Source: Neurospora intermedia
Taxonomy: Eukaryota; Ascomycota; Sordariomycetes; Sordariales; Sordariaceae
Length of the DNA: 64,000 nt
NCBI GenBank assembly: GCA_037102815.1
Contig: BTPP01000010.1
Location: forward strand, 124,001-188,000
Direction: 5' to 3'
Part shown: in pieces, positions 1 to 10,399 of the stretch
How the letters are laid out: each line of letters begins with the position of its first letter
Position numbering within the stretch: the first letter of the stretch is position 1
Translations under genes and position numbers: made by a program
Notes under the pieces: generated by a model
What the model was told of the DNA's origin: nothing
Databases searched by the model: none
Seen by the model: only the letters and a program-made list of their open reading frames with translations

Positions 1-416
1 CTTGCTGGAAACCGCTTGTCTGGGTTGAACTTGGTGTGCTTGATGGAGTTATACTTGGTCATGATCAAGTCCTTGACTGAACCGCCGTTGATGAGCTGCC
101 AGTAGGATACTAGATGGAAAAGCCCATTCTTGGACTGGATCTTTTCGTATCCGTAGAATTTCGGAATCAGGGGTCGGATGTCGGGCGAGCGAGGTGGCTT
201 ACTCAGGTATTCTTCCATGAGGTGGAACTCATTGGGTTCGATGCATTTGCTTCGATCGAGACGGTTTCTGCTCACCTTTCGGATGAGAAGCTCACCTGTG
301 CTAACTTTCCGGACGACTTGTGCTTGGGCTTCGGCGCCATGACCGGCCGTTCTGCAGAAGACATAGTCAGATCCTCTGAACTTGAAGAGATACGCTCGTG
401 TGTTGGAGTCGGACAT
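1..416 (-). CDS. Protein kinase-like protein, N-terminal part (cut by left edge)
   Basis: Read on the minus strand from an ATG at 416, the frame stays open to base 1, giving about 138 residues before the window ends. The start reads MSDSNTRAYLFKFRGSDYVF. It is followed by a segment with 'VRKVSTGELLIRKV', then 'LIPKFYGYEKI' and 'LVSYWQLINGGSVKDLI', which resembles the N-lobe and hinge region (Gly-Gly-Ser then Asp-Leu) of the divergent Ser/Thr kinase-like proteins that are expanded in filamentous fungi. The catalytic loop and activation segment would lie beyond the left edge, so activity cannot be judged. No intron is needed in the visible part. The kinase call is inferred from these local patterns; a pseudokinase is equally possible. 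Confidence 0.6.
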   Translation of the reverse strand, partial: MSDSNTRAYLFKFRGSDYVFCRTAGHGAEAQAQVVRKVSTGELLIRKVSRNRLDRSKCIEPNEFHLMEEYLSKPPRSPDIRPLIPKFYGYEKIQSKNGLFHLVSYWQLINGGSVKDLIMTKYNSIKHTKFNPDKRFPA

Positions 417-1853
417 GGTCGTTGAGAGAAGGCAACTGACTTTCGGTGTATGTGTTCGCTATTGGTTAGTCTGCTGAGATGCTTATTCCCTGTCTCTCAT
501 AGGACGAGACATCGGGATGTTTATAAACCGTACAGTCTCGCCGTCCACAAAGCAACGGTCGAATAACCATGCTATCTTGACACTCTGTCGATGGGCAAGT
601 TTAGTGCTCGTCTTCAATGGAATTGTTCGCTGAACTGAAAGAGTACATGAGGCAGAATAACGCCACCAAACCTCCTTTGTTCAAAATATACGGCGGACAA
701 TGTGCCTTTGGGGGACTTCGCTTTGTTCTCGTCATATTGCCGTCTTTGGTCGTTAATACAAGGGAGCATTGTGCTCGAAATTCAGTCCTGGACCACTCGA
801 CAGAAACATTTTCTCAGGTTTGAAAAGTCGATTTGACTCACGGGGATAGTGGTGAGCTTTTTGAGTATTAGTTTGGGGGTTGAGTATGCGAGTGGAATGT
901 TTAGGCTTTTTATTACCGAATGATATTCGTGCGCCTTGCTGCCCTTCCAAGGACAAGACGAAAAAAGAAGGAGGGGTTCTGTTTTTTAAGAGAATAAAGT
1001 ACTGCATTGAAACAGACTACGTTACCAGTAAGGCTCGTCTGGTCAGATTATGCTACCAGAAGCCACTTGAAATGGCTTCAGTTCAACGAGTGATCAATTT
1101 GGTGAAGAGGACTTCGCCATAATTCCACTTCTGCGCTCTGGATAACGACACCTCCGATGTCGCAGCATAAATCGTTTCGCAGACTCATTTTCCCGTGAGT
1201 AAAAGGACGAATGTGGAAAAGTTTCATTAGACGAATCCAGATTACCGCTCTTTAGTTCGTAGGGGAGTTCGTGATAGCTTCCTTTCTTCGTGTGACGATG
1301 GTTGCAATGAATGCCTGGTTGATGTATTCGAGTGCCAAGAGACTGTTTGTTTGAGCGTCGGTGTTGAGGTGCGAAAGACGGAGCTGCAAGTCCGACCGAC
1401 CCCTGAACGTTCATTCCGCGACCAACCAATGAGACGGTGTGTTCTCTTAGTGCTCATCAGACACAGCGTTTGATTGGTCAGCAGAAGGGCAAGTGTGGAT
1501 CTGCGTTTCTCTTGGATTCCTATCTCGAAGAATGTCAGCACTTCGTCCAACTCCTCACCATCCTCTCTTCACACTCAATCTTCGTCGAGAGTCTAAACCA
1601 CAAGTCAACAAGCCGCCACCCGAGCGAAGCCTTAAAGGAACGTGGGCATGGTTCGACAATCATTCACCTTTCAATTCACTTGGAGCTGCCTGGTTCCGAC
1701 AATCAGCCTCCCCTCCCCTGGCCTCTGTCGCATTATCACCACAGCTAATCTTCGCGGACTTGGGGGTGGTGTCTCATCAGCCGTCATACCAATTCTAACA
1801 ATATTCGTCTTTCCTCTATATGTGATCAACATCTATTTCATCATTTCCCAGCA
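417..1853. other. Intergenic region, no supported gene
   Basis: This is the upstream space between the leftward kinase-like gene and the tentative rightward gene at 1854. A TATA-like TTTATAAA lies about 105 bases upstream of the kinase-like ATG. Several overlapping short open frames between 1094 and 1857 on both strands have no recognisable domain. The last 120 bases before 1854 are pyrimidine-rich, as is common in fungal promoters and leaders. Confidence 0.5.
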
Positions 1854-2429
1854 ATGAAAACTCTCACTCGAGCAGCTCGAGGCCTCAGCGTAAATCCTCA
1901 ATCCGCCTTCGTTCCAAAGGCACCAACGCTCAACCTCTTCCGAGATGTTCTCGCGCGCGCCGACAACACCAACACCAACACGGTGAGCGCCCCCTTCAGC
2001 TTTCTGCTGATTGCGGCGGTATGATAAGTCCGGCGTTCGACTTCATGTATTGGAATTTGGATACCATGGTTGACTTGAAAGTCTCAAGTGCCACATAATG
2101 AATTGAGCCTAGCGTATAGTTGCTCTTGTTCGTCGACCAAGCATCCCATTGGCCATGCTGTTTCGAGATACTAACCCAACCTACTATCACAATCCCCTTA
2201 GCCTGAAGGCAATTGTTTGTTTCCAAAAGACACTAACAGTGTCCAAATATGAACAAAGAAAGAGAATGTGACAACACAGGTCCCAGACCCAGTCCCAGAC
2301 CCGGCCGAGACACAGGAGGTGCTCCAAGCCAGGCTACGCAGGCAGGAACACCTCGACTCCTCAGTAGCCACCAGTGGCTCCATGCAGTCCGATCCGATCA
2401 CCAAACGAGATTCGGTCCGACTGACTTAA
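1854..2429 (+). CDS. Tentative small two-exon protein, function unknown
   Basis: ATG at 1854 in a good context (CAGCAATGAAA) opens a 43-codon exon to 1982 whose product is basic and lacks acidic residues at first ([20 protein letters not shown]), like a mitochondrial presequence. GTGAGC follows at 1983. A second exon in the same phase, best from 2280 after ACACAG (or from about 2259), runs to TAA at 2427-2429 and encodes a Pro-Asp repeat (VPDPVPDP) and a charged helix ([17 protein letters not shown]). The predicted protein is about 92 residues. The intron of roughly 300 bases is longer than its neighbours' and the acceptor is uncertain. Its stop overlaps the stop of the convergent cysteine-knot gene inside one TTAA. 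I do not recognise a family. Confidence 0.4.
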
Positions 2430-2752
2430 TCGCTGGGAGTGCAAACCGACTCGCCATCAGCGCTCACGCACTTCATGCCTGAGCAGCAGTCTGACGTGAC
2501 TCGGCATGTGGTGAGAATGGCACGGCATGGCTGGTTTACGAAAGGCTTGCGTCAGCTCAAGCTCGTTATTCATCTCTTTGGGGTCATCACAAGACAACCT
2601 ACCTCTGGGGCGTAGCGGTAGTCCAGATTGGCCTCACGCTTAAAGAGGGACCGCGGCTGCAGTTTAGCACCGCTGGGACTGAGACGGTGACCGGGGAGTA
2701 CCATGCCGGAGACCAGGCCGAGGAAGGAGACAAGGACAATGGAAGCCTTCAT
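2426..2752 (-). CDS. Secreted cysteine-knot (knottin-like) small protein precursor
   Basis: Two exons on the minus strand, 2752-2603 (50 codons) and 2530-2426, are joined by a 72-base intron with GTAGGT donor, CTGAC branch site and CAG acceptor in phase 0. The product has 84 residues. Residues 1-19 form a clear signal peptide ([20 protein letters not shown]). A Lys-Arg at residues 38-39 (LFKR|EAN) is a likely Kex2 cut. The mature part lies mainly in exon 2 and has six cysteines spaced C-x6-C-x5-C-C-x4-C-x8-C, the inhibitor-cystine-knot spacing. The splice is strongly supported because it alone brings all six cysteines into frame and ends four residues after the last one. Such folds occur in defence peptides, enzyme inhibitors, toxins and effectors; which of these applies here is not shown by sequence. 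The fold is inferred from spacing. Confidence 0.72.
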
Positions 2753-3886
2753 TTTTGCGTGTTTTATTTCCTGGGCTCTGGAGATGACGCTAAGTTGTTT
2801 GGAGAAGTGCCGAAAGAAAGAGCCGTCGGGGTGAAGATGTCGAACCAGCGACAAAAGGTAAAGCGGTTGGAAGTGAAGGTGAAGGTGAAGGTGAAGGCAA
2901 AAAGTGAGGTTGAGGTGAAAGCAGCAGAAGATCCGAAGCACAGCTTCACCTATTTTTGGCTGAGAGGACCTCTTCCCGTCTCTTTCTGCTTGCGAACAAT
3001 GAACTACCAAAAAAAAGTGTGTAGTTGTAAGAATGCTATGCCAAAACTAGCAAACTGCAAGCAAAACTAGGTTTCAAGAAAAAAAGCGAACACCGGGTTC
3101 GAAAAAGAAGGAGGAGAATCTGGAAACACAGGAGAGAGACCTGGACGACAAAGATTCCTCTCAGAATCATATGCGGGAACGTAGTAGGAAACTTTGGCCC
3201 GCGGTCGTCTTTACTTATAACAGAGCCTCCCCGTCCTCCTTACCATGGGCACAGAGGGAAAGACGAAATCGGAACTGCGGAAGTTGCGTCGTGCCAAGAT
3301 CGTCAACGTGAACCGCAGGACGTACTGTGGGGTTGACGGTCGGGTACCTGAATTGCGACCTGGGATAAACCCCCCTGAGAGGGATGTGGCGTCAGGGGTA
3401 GCACTAACGGTAACACATGAGATTTTTGCATAAAACTGTTAGTGATACGAACCCCGGAAATGCTGTTGCGGGGGTGAGGTAGACGAGGCATGGACTCTGT
3501 TTCGAAAGGTTACAGCAAACGCCGACAGTGCCAGGTCACTGAAGGGCATCGCCTGTCAACTAAGATCATATCTGTGCCGATTGGTTCATCCCATCTTGCT
3601 CGTCCGAATCCTGAAACACGCTCAACATCGAAACCTGAAGGTTCGCGCTTTTCTCAAAAGCAACGCGCGTTTCCCTTCCGCCTCTATTTTACTTCTAGCG
3701 ACGCATTCCCCATCACCGGCACGATATTGGAGGTTGAGGATGCCCAAAACATGAAATCCGATCAGCAATATCAGATATCACCTACATGACGACATGTAGG
3801 TTGTACTCAGCAATGCTGATCATCACCACCTTCACAGACTTCATCACCTCTAGATCCAATTAGTAGCCACCTACTCAACCTCTTAC
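2753..3886. other. Intergenic region upstream of the cysteine-knot gene
   Basis: Contains the presumptive promoter and leader of the leftward cysteine-knot gene. A purine-rich stretch (2860-2900) repeats GAAGGTGAAG, which generates spurious Lys/Val or Phe/Thr open frames on the two strands. Short frames at 3245-3433 and 3490-3789 lack domain signals. Nothing else is supported. Confidence 0.5.
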
Positions 3887-4487
3887 CCAGCCCCAATCCC
3901 GTCCACCATCTTGTCATTCGTCGTCTGCTCCTCCTCTAAATTCTTCGCAACATCATTCGGAGAAATCCCCCCCACTGCCACATTCAAAATCAAAATTATT
4001 CGGCATCCTCGTAACCGCTGTCCAAGCCTTCTCATCCCCAATCTGCGCTCCAGTCAACACCACCATCGGCCTTCCATTCACCAAATACCTCAACTTCTTG
4101 CCTTTCCAGGAGGTTCCTGTCGCGATTACGCATTGGAAGGGCGAGGGGTGGAAGTCCGCGGAGGGAGAAGTCGTTTTGGAAGAGAATATGGGAGGAGCTT
4201 GTCCGAGGGGAATCTGGTCGGATGATTTTTGCCTTCCATATTCCAGGCTGCGAACGCCATATTTGTACACATCTGAATGGTTCAGTTGTTGGCACGAAGC
4301 TATCCAGAACTCTGTCCAGGGTGTTCTGGCATCTGACGAATTGCTTCATTTTCATCAGATCTCGGAACCAACCTTCACATAAGTACCGCACAACCACATC
4401 TGGATCGAGAAAGCAGTTTTCCCACGCTTCTGTAGATCTACTAGGGGACACCCTCAGGTTGGTCCCGGTAGTGCCTGGTTCATTCAT
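3887..4487 (-). pseudogene. Possible decayed coding remnant with frameshifts
   Basis: On the minus strand three successive stretches look protein-like but lie in different frames. The first, about 4440-4230, includes 'VVRYLCEGWFRDLMKMKQF'. The second, about 4230-3965, includes 'LRYLVNGRPMVVLTGAQIGD'. The third, about 3965-3887, includes 'ISPNDVAKNLEEEQTTNDK' and ends at a TAA. The second-to-third frame change falls in a run of seven G (minus strand), a typical frameshift spot. No ATG or convincing splice pair links them. I do not recognise the family. A broken gene is the simplest reading; chance open frames or a sequencing error in the homopolymer are alternatives. Confidence 0.25.
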
Positions 4488-5429
4488 TTGAAGTCTTACT
4501 TGGTCGTCGTTTCAGCTTGCCGTGTCTAGTTCGGAGCCTCATGATCCGAGCAAATAGTCCGAGTACGGTTGCACAATTTTGGGCAATTACTCTTGCATGT
4601 CAAAGTATTTATGGACATCACTTTTCTCACGGCTCTTGTTCACCCATATGGCCTTTTACTATACCCTTCCTACCTACCCGTCCAGATCGCATTCCTCGAA
4701 ATCTGCTTCGTACTTATGAGCTCTTGACCTATATCCCACGGCACTCCCACTTGCACTAACGAACCACGAACGACGCCACATATCCCTCTAACTATTACCC
4801 TGCAGCAAGACTGCTACTCGGGGTTGATGCTGGGAAATCTCATAGGACAAGCTATTGTGGTAAGAATTGAGCAAGTACTGTTTCCTGATCACCTCTTTGT
4901 CTAGGGATAGGTAACGACAATAAAGGATATCTACTACTAATCTGGTAAAGTAGGTACCTAGGCATTGATGTATATCAGTTGGAAGGTCGCCAATGTTTCT
5001 TAGCTCTCAATCCGCGCCGTGATTGCCTCGCATGTAGGCACTGCTTTCGCCAACGTGGTTGAGTGGTGCTATTTCGTACTACATGTTGACCTACCGGTGA
5101 CATACGCCGCTCGCACGGTCGTTACATCCACAATCGCGAGATATAGCAAGTTTTCCGGGTAGAAAAACACTCCTCATTCCTTTCATTATCTATGCATCAA
5201 CAAAAGAGAACCGTGACCTGTGTAGAACGTGAAGTGGAACCCAACACCAACCCTCCATCATCTCCTATGCACGCCAGAAGCCAAGTCCCTGTTACCGCAA
5301 CAATGATAAACCTAGTAATACACCCGCTTGTCGTGCCAGTAACTACAATACCGAGAAAGAAAACAAGAAGGAAAGATGAAGCCATGATCTTCGTAGTATA
5401 ATAACGATCGCCCTCTTCAAAGAACACTG
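4488..5429. other. Intergenic region, no supported gene
   Basis: Mixed sequence 3' of the protoglobin gene. An AGGTACCTAGG-type palindrome lies near 4953. A minus-strand frame from ATG 5385 to 5197 would give 62 residues with two hydrophobic stretches, but it sits directly behind the protoglobin stop codon and is more likely trailer sequence. Confidence 0.45.
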
Positions 5430-6468
5430 TCAGATGGTTTTCTCTTGACGAGACGCCTTCTCTGTTATATCAGACCTAGCGTCATCGTTGTTCGTAGCCG
5501 CAGACACTGGCTTCTTATCCTTGATGCTGAGACCCTCCATCGTCTTGCTGGCTCCAGAGAACGGACACGTACTGTCAGATGCAGATGCCGCCGCCGCCGC
5601 CGCCGCCGCCCAGTCTTTGCTTTCGACAACGGACGAAAAAGGACACGCTGAGCTGCCAGTAGCAGCAGCAGCAGCCGAAGAAGAAGAGGCTTCGGCAGTC
5701 TCATCTAGCACCTTCTTGCCATGCAAGAACCCTTCCTTCTCTACGATGCCAAAGTCCATTCCGTCCGTGAACTCTTCACCATCGTGTACATACCACCTGG
5801 TGAATAAGTCGTTCTGGATCCAAATGACCTTGCCCAGTGCCTTGACAAAAGCGATTTTGCGCGGCATCGGCAGGCGTGGGTGCGACAGGATGGCCTCGTT
5901 GAGAATGTCCTGGATGACGCCCAGGGTGACGCCAATGTGGATGTACTCAATGTGCAGCGGGTGCGTGCGGCCGAGCCCAGTGTGCATCATGCCCACTTTG
6001 TCGAGATACTCCCAGAACTCCATCTGCGTAGGGTCCGAGCATAGCTTCTTAAGATATGCGCGCAGGAACAGCTTGCGGTGGAGAATCTGGGGGCTTTCCT
6101 CGTCGGGGACCTCGTCCATGGAACCCTCGAAGGCGGTGCTGCGGGTCTGGAAGGCGCGCGCCGTGATGTCGTATTGGAGGAGCTTCTTGTAGACGATGTT
6201 GACTACGGCGGGGATCAGGGCTTGGATGTACTTGGCGCCGGAGGAGAGGGCTTCAACGTCATCTGTATTTGAAAAGAATTGTGAGAAACACTCGTCCATG
6301 GCTGGCATTTGAAGTCATCTGTCCCGAGGACAACTTACCGGTGCCGAAATCAAGGAAGGAATGGAGATAGCGGATACGCGCCTCGAGACTGGTGTAGAGC
6401 TCCTTGCGGTCGATGTGCTGCATCGGGGCTCTGGTTCTCGCAGAGCTCGAGCTGGCTGAAGACGCCAT
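5430..6468 (-). CDS. Protoglobin (globin-sensor) domain protein with Ala/Ser-rich tail
   Basis: Exon 1 (6468-6339) and exon 2 (6262-5430) are joined by a 76-base intron with a GTAAGT donor and CAG acceptor in phase 1, giving 320 residues. Residues about 15-225 match the fungal protoglobin pattern: 'LHSFLDFGTDDVEAL', 'KVGMMHTGLGR' (His137, candidate proximal haem ligand), 'HIEYIHIGVTLGVIQDILNE' and 'WIQNDLFTRWYV'. Protoglobins bind haem and gases; no output domain such as a kinase or cyclase follows, so this is a stand-alone type. The tail (230-320) has an Ala tract coded by a GCC repeat (residues 262-269) and two Cys-Pro-Phe-Ser motifs at 250 and 276. The ATG at 6468 begins a Ser-rich start (MASSASSSSARTRAPMQHID); the in-frame ATG inside the intron would lose the first globin helix. 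Confidence 0.85.
5586..5611. repeat. (GCC)n trinucleotide repeat inside the protoglobin gene
   Basis: About nine GCC units; on the coding (minus) strand they read GCG/GGC and encode the poly-Ala linker between the two Cys-Pro-Phe motifs. Length may vary between strains without breaking the frame. Confidence 0.8.
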
Positions 6469-7888
6469 TGTGACTGACGGTTGTTTCTACAAGCCAAGAG
6501 GAGGATATGGATGTGTGTCTTGTTGTCCCAAAGAAGTGAAAGAAAAGAAAACGACACCCCGACGTCTTGCAAAATATCAGTCAGTTCAAGTTAGTGTTGA
6601 GCTGCTGGTGAAACCGGCCGATAGTTACCTCTTTATGGTGGAATTGGTGGGGGCGGGACGGGTGTTAGTGTTAGCGGGGAACCTTGATGTCCACGAGTAA
6701 CGCAGATGAGCAACGTAACCTCAAATAAGATAATAGGTAAAAAACTCCAGATGATTGGAGAGGAGATAGTGATCTGCGACCCATGAGAAGTTAGAAGGAC
6801 AAATGGTGCTTTTGAAGGTCCAAAGGCCATGGTGATGCGAGCGCCAAAGGTACCTGCTTCTCTCGTGGGGCAGCACAATGCGCCTTCCCGAGGTGGTGGT
6901 TCGATAAGTCACGCCATGTTCGAGGTTCCCGCCCCATCAATAAACAGCACCGCGTGTTGTGTTTTTTTCTCTCATAGAAACTACTGCCTTCAGAAAACCC
7001 AAACAGGATCAAAGGGGTTATACAGTCGGAACGCGTGACTGGAAATATTCGTTTCTTCGAGCCGTGCCTGGAACCAAGCATTTCGCGACTTATTGGTTTC
7101 TTATACCGGCACCTCCCTCGCTCCTCGTAAAGCGCTGCTTCCGACTTTGGCCGACTTACAATTTTGTCCGCAATTCGCCGTCTGGACCCGGACAGGAACT
7201 TGATTCGAAACATAGTCGGAGACACGCAGAATTGTTGCCCCAGGTCGTCCTCGCAACCGCCCCCCATGGTCGTTCGAGATCCTTTATTCCATCAGATAAT
7301 AACATTCTTCAAAGCGTCATCCATCGAGCTGAGTGCTCTTGAAGCTCTTCCTTCCCGCTATTCATAAGGTATAGACATCTTCTGACTAACTTTTCCGCTC
7401 GAACATCAGATATGCCTGGAATAGATATAAACTTCCGTCAGCCCTCAAAGAAATCTGCAAAATTCCAGAGGCACAATCACGGCCCGGATATCGGGGCTCG
7501 CTGCTACCTTTTGACGTAGTCCGGACTAATCAGGGTAAAATGCCACCAATAAAAGCTCCACACCACCTAATGCTATACCGAAAATCGACGACCGAAGTCA
7601 CAGGAGCCTCCTATTCAGGCTGATCAGCGAACGACATGGACTCGAACTTTCATATACTCCCCTCTTGAAGCTCTCGGAAAAGCAGCTCCAGAGCAGCGGG
7701 GTTCATCGATGTAACATCGCCACATGACGAGGGTCGAGATGGACAAAGACCGTTCACGATGCTATTGCCGCATATATCAATGCGGATGATCTCTGCTAGA
7801 TACTCAAGACAATGGTCCAGACCAGATCAGTATTGGTACTGGAGTTGAGAGCCGAGCAGAGAGCGAAGCGGCAAATCAACTCAGCAAG
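6469..7888. other. Divergent intergenic region between protoglobin and alpha-glucuronidase genes
   Basis: 1.4 kb that should hold the promoters of both divergently read genes. Open frames here (for example minus 7267-6791 and plus 6959-7342) overlap each other, lack domains and have no codon pattern. No site could be assigned to a specific regulator with confidence. Confidence 0.5.
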
Positions 7889-10399
7889 ATGCGGGTTTCC
7901 TGGGGCCTTCTGGCCTTCCCGGCCGCGGTATCGGCGATCGAGAACGGTATCAACGGCTGGCTACGATATGCGCCCCTTCCCAACGATCAGCGCCCACCAA
8001 ACCTGCGGTTACCGGGTGCAATCATGGCTTTGAGCACCAACAAGACCAGCCCCGTTTATACCGCAGGCCAGGAGCTACAAGCAGGCATCAAAAGCATCCT
8101 CAACCAGACTCTTCCCCTTTATCACGAACTCGACGAGTGGTTAGGGTCAACCATCTTGGTTGCTACAACCGGACAATTTCACGGCGTAAAACCTGCCGCA
8201 ACTCTGGCTGATGATGGCTATCTCCTTCGCGTAAGACCAGGAAATGTGGTGATTATGGGTCAGACGGAGCGAGGTGCCTTGTACGGAGCTTTTGACTATC
8301 TCTCGAGAATCGCTCAAGGAAGATTCTCTGATGCCGACCTGATTGCAAACCCGGACGCCCCCATTCGGTGGGTGAATCAGTGGGACAACATGGACGGCAG
8401 CATTGAGCGCGGTTATGCGGGCGCTTCCATCTTCTTCCGCAACAACACCATTCCCAAGGACCTCAACAGGGTTTCCCAGTATGCTCGGCTACTCGCTTCC
8501 ATCGGCATCAATGGCATCGTTGTTAACAACGTCAACGCCAATGCGAACTTGCTCACTGATGCTAACATTGATGGACTGGGCCGTATAGCAGATGCAATGC
8601 GCCCATACGGTGTACAGATTGGCATATCGCTAAACTTTGCATCGCCCCAGACTTTGGGGGGACTGTCGACGTTCGATCCTCTCGATCAATCTGTGATTTC
8701 CTGGTGGACCGACAAGACGAACCAACTCTACAGGCGCATTCCAGACATGGCAGGCTACCTGGTCAAGGCCAACTCGGAAGGACAAGCGGGACCGTTGACC
8801 TACAATCGCACGCTTGCAGACGGTGCAAATTTGTTCGCTAAAGCTGTGCAGCCGCACGGCGGCATTGTCATGTTTCGAGCCTTCGTCTATGACAATCACA
8901 TCAACCCAGCGGACCTCAAAGCAGACCGCGCCAAGCATGCGGTTGAGTTCTTCAAGGGTCTTGACGGACAGTTTTTGGACAACGTTGTTGTGCAAATTAA
9001 GTACGGACCCATTGACTTTCAGGTTCGAGAGCCAGCATCGCCTTTGTTCGCCAATATACCCCAAACAAACACTGCGATAGAACTCCAAATCACTCAAGAA
9101 TATCTGGGTCAGCAGAGCCACCTGGTATATATTGCACCGTTGTGGAAGACGATCCTGGATTTCGATCTTCGGGCTGATGATCAACCGTCGCTTGTTCGTG
9201 ATGTCGTTGCCGGCCGTCGGTTCAGCAACAAGCGTGGTGGCTACGCTGGTGTCGTCAATGTTGGAACCAACACCACATGGCTAGGGAGCCATTTGGCTAT
9301 GTCGAACTTGTATGCCTACGGCCGTCTGGCCTGGGATCCCGACCAAGACCCGCAAGCTTTACTCGAAGACTGGACGCGACTCACATTTGGCTCAGACCCT
9401 CTTGTACTTGGAGTAGTAACGGAGATATCCATGGCATCATGGCCAGCTTACGAAAATTACACTGGCAACCTTGGTATCCAGACACTGACCGATATCTTGT
9501 ACACCCATTACGGTCCGAACCCTGCATCCCAGGACAACAACGGCTGGGGACAGTGGACGCGTGCAGACCATAACGGGATCGGCATGGACAGAACGGTTTC
9601 CACGGGCACCGGCTTCTCCGGCCAGTATCCCGCCGAAGTAGCCGAGAAGTTCGAGAGCATCGAGACCACTCCGGACGACCTGCTCCTCTGGTTCCACCAC
9701 GTGAACTACACGCACGTTCTCAAGTCCGGCAAGTCGGTGATACAGCACTTTTACGATGCTCACTACGCCGGTGCCGAAACAGCACAGACATTCCCCATCG
9801 CATGGGAATCACTTCGGAACAAGATTGATACCGAGCGCTTCGATGACGTTCTCTTCCGCCTCCGCTACCAGGCCGGTCACTCCATAGTCTGGCGCGATTC
9901 CATCTGTCAATTCTACTATAATCTCTCCGGCATCCCAGACAGCACCGGCCGCGTGGGAAAGCATGAGTACAGGATCGAGGCTGAGGCCATGGCGCTGAAG
10001 AACTACAAGCTTACCGGGGTCAACCCGGTTGAAACAGCTTCGAATCTAACTGCTGTGGTTCTCGTTTCCAACCACACATCGGGAGAGGCGACTACGAAAC
10101 TCAACTTTAACTCGGGCAAGTATGATGTCGCGATCAACTACTTTGACTTGATCGGTGGTAAGGCGCAATACAAGGCGACCCTCAACGGGAAGTTGTTGCT
10201 GGAATGGGCTGGAGATCTGGAAGACAAACTAGGTCACACTTTCTCTACAAAGCTTGATGGACACTCAGCTACGAGGGTTACGATTCGTGACGTCCAAATC
10301 CAAAAAGGGGATGTGTTGAAGATTACGGGAGTGGCTGAAGGAAACGAGCTGGCACCGTTGGATTATATTGCGGTCTTGCCGCAAGGTGTTATTGACTAA
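7889..10399 (+). CDS. aguA: Secreted alpha-glucuronidase, family GH67
   Basis: A single uninterrupted frame of 836 residues, the usual length of fungal GH67 enzymes. It removes 4-O-methylglucuronic acid from the non-reducing end of short xylo-oligosaccharides during xylan breakdown outside the cell. The first 16 residues (MRVSWGLLAFPAAVSA) form a signal peptide. The N-terminal domain is followed by the TIM barrel with 'WVNQWDNMDGSIERGYAG' near 161-178. Catalytic residues fall in conserved blocks: Glu297 in KANSEGQ (acid), Asp376 in YGPIDFQ and Glu404 in ITQEYLG, with the 28-residue Asp-Glu spacing known for the family. Many Asn-X-Ser/Thr sites are present. The upstream gene is divergent and the downstream hydrolase convergent, 215 bases away. 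Xylan-linked regulation is expected from the family but no site is claimed. Confidence 0.97.
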   Translation: MRVSWGLLAFPAAVSAIENGINGWLRYAPLPNDQRPPNLRLPGAIMALSTNKTSPVYTAGQELQAGIKSILNQTLPLYHELDEWLGSTILVATTGQFHGVKPAATLADDGYLLRVRPGNVVIMGQTERGALYGAFDYLSRIAQGRFSDADLIANPDAPIRWVNQWDNMDGSIERGYAGASIFFRNNTIPKDLNRVSQYARLLASIGINGIVVNNVNANANLLTDANIDGLGRIADAMRPYGVQIGISLNFASPQTLGGLSTFDPLDQSVISWWTDKTNQLYRRIPDMAGYLVKANSEGQAGPLTYNRTLADGANLFAKAVQPHGGIVMFRAFVYDNHINPADLKADRAKHAVEFFKGLDGQFLDNVVVQIKYGPIDFQVREPASPLFANIPQTNTAIELQITQEYLGQQSHLVYIAPLWKTILDFDLRADDQPSLVRDVVAGRRFSNKRGGYAGVVNVGTNTTWLGSHLAMSNLYAYGRLAWDPDQDPQALLEDWTRLTFGSDPLVLGVVTEISMASWPAYENYTGNLGIQTLTDILYTHYGPNPASQDNNGWGQWTRADHNGIGMDRTVSTGTGFSGQYPAEVAEKFESIETTPDDLLLWFHHVNYTHVLKSGKSVIQHFYDAHYAGAETAQTFPIAWESLRNKIDTERFDDVLFRLRYQAGHSIVWRDSICQFYYNLSGIPDSTGRVGKHEYRIEAEAMALKNYKLTGVNPVETASNLTAVVLVSNHTSGEATTKLNFNSGKYDVAINYFDLIGGKAQYKATLNGKLLLEWAGDLEDKLGHTFSTKLDGHSATRVTIRDVQIQKGDVLKITGVAEGNELAPLDYIAVLPQGVID

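Noticed and set aside
5197-5385. 62-residue hydrophobic minus-strand frame behind the protoglobin gene
   Set aside because: Two hydrophobic stretches but no promoter space, no family resemblance, and it begins within the trailer of the upstream gene.
5488-6192. 234-residue plus-strand frame across the protoglobin gene
   Set aside because: Antisense shadow of the protoglobin exon; its Ala run comes from the GCC repeat.
8630-9184. 184-residue frame antisense to the alpha-glucuronidase gene
   Set aside because: It lies wholly inside a clearly conserved coding region and shows no domain; a shadow of GC-rich codon use.
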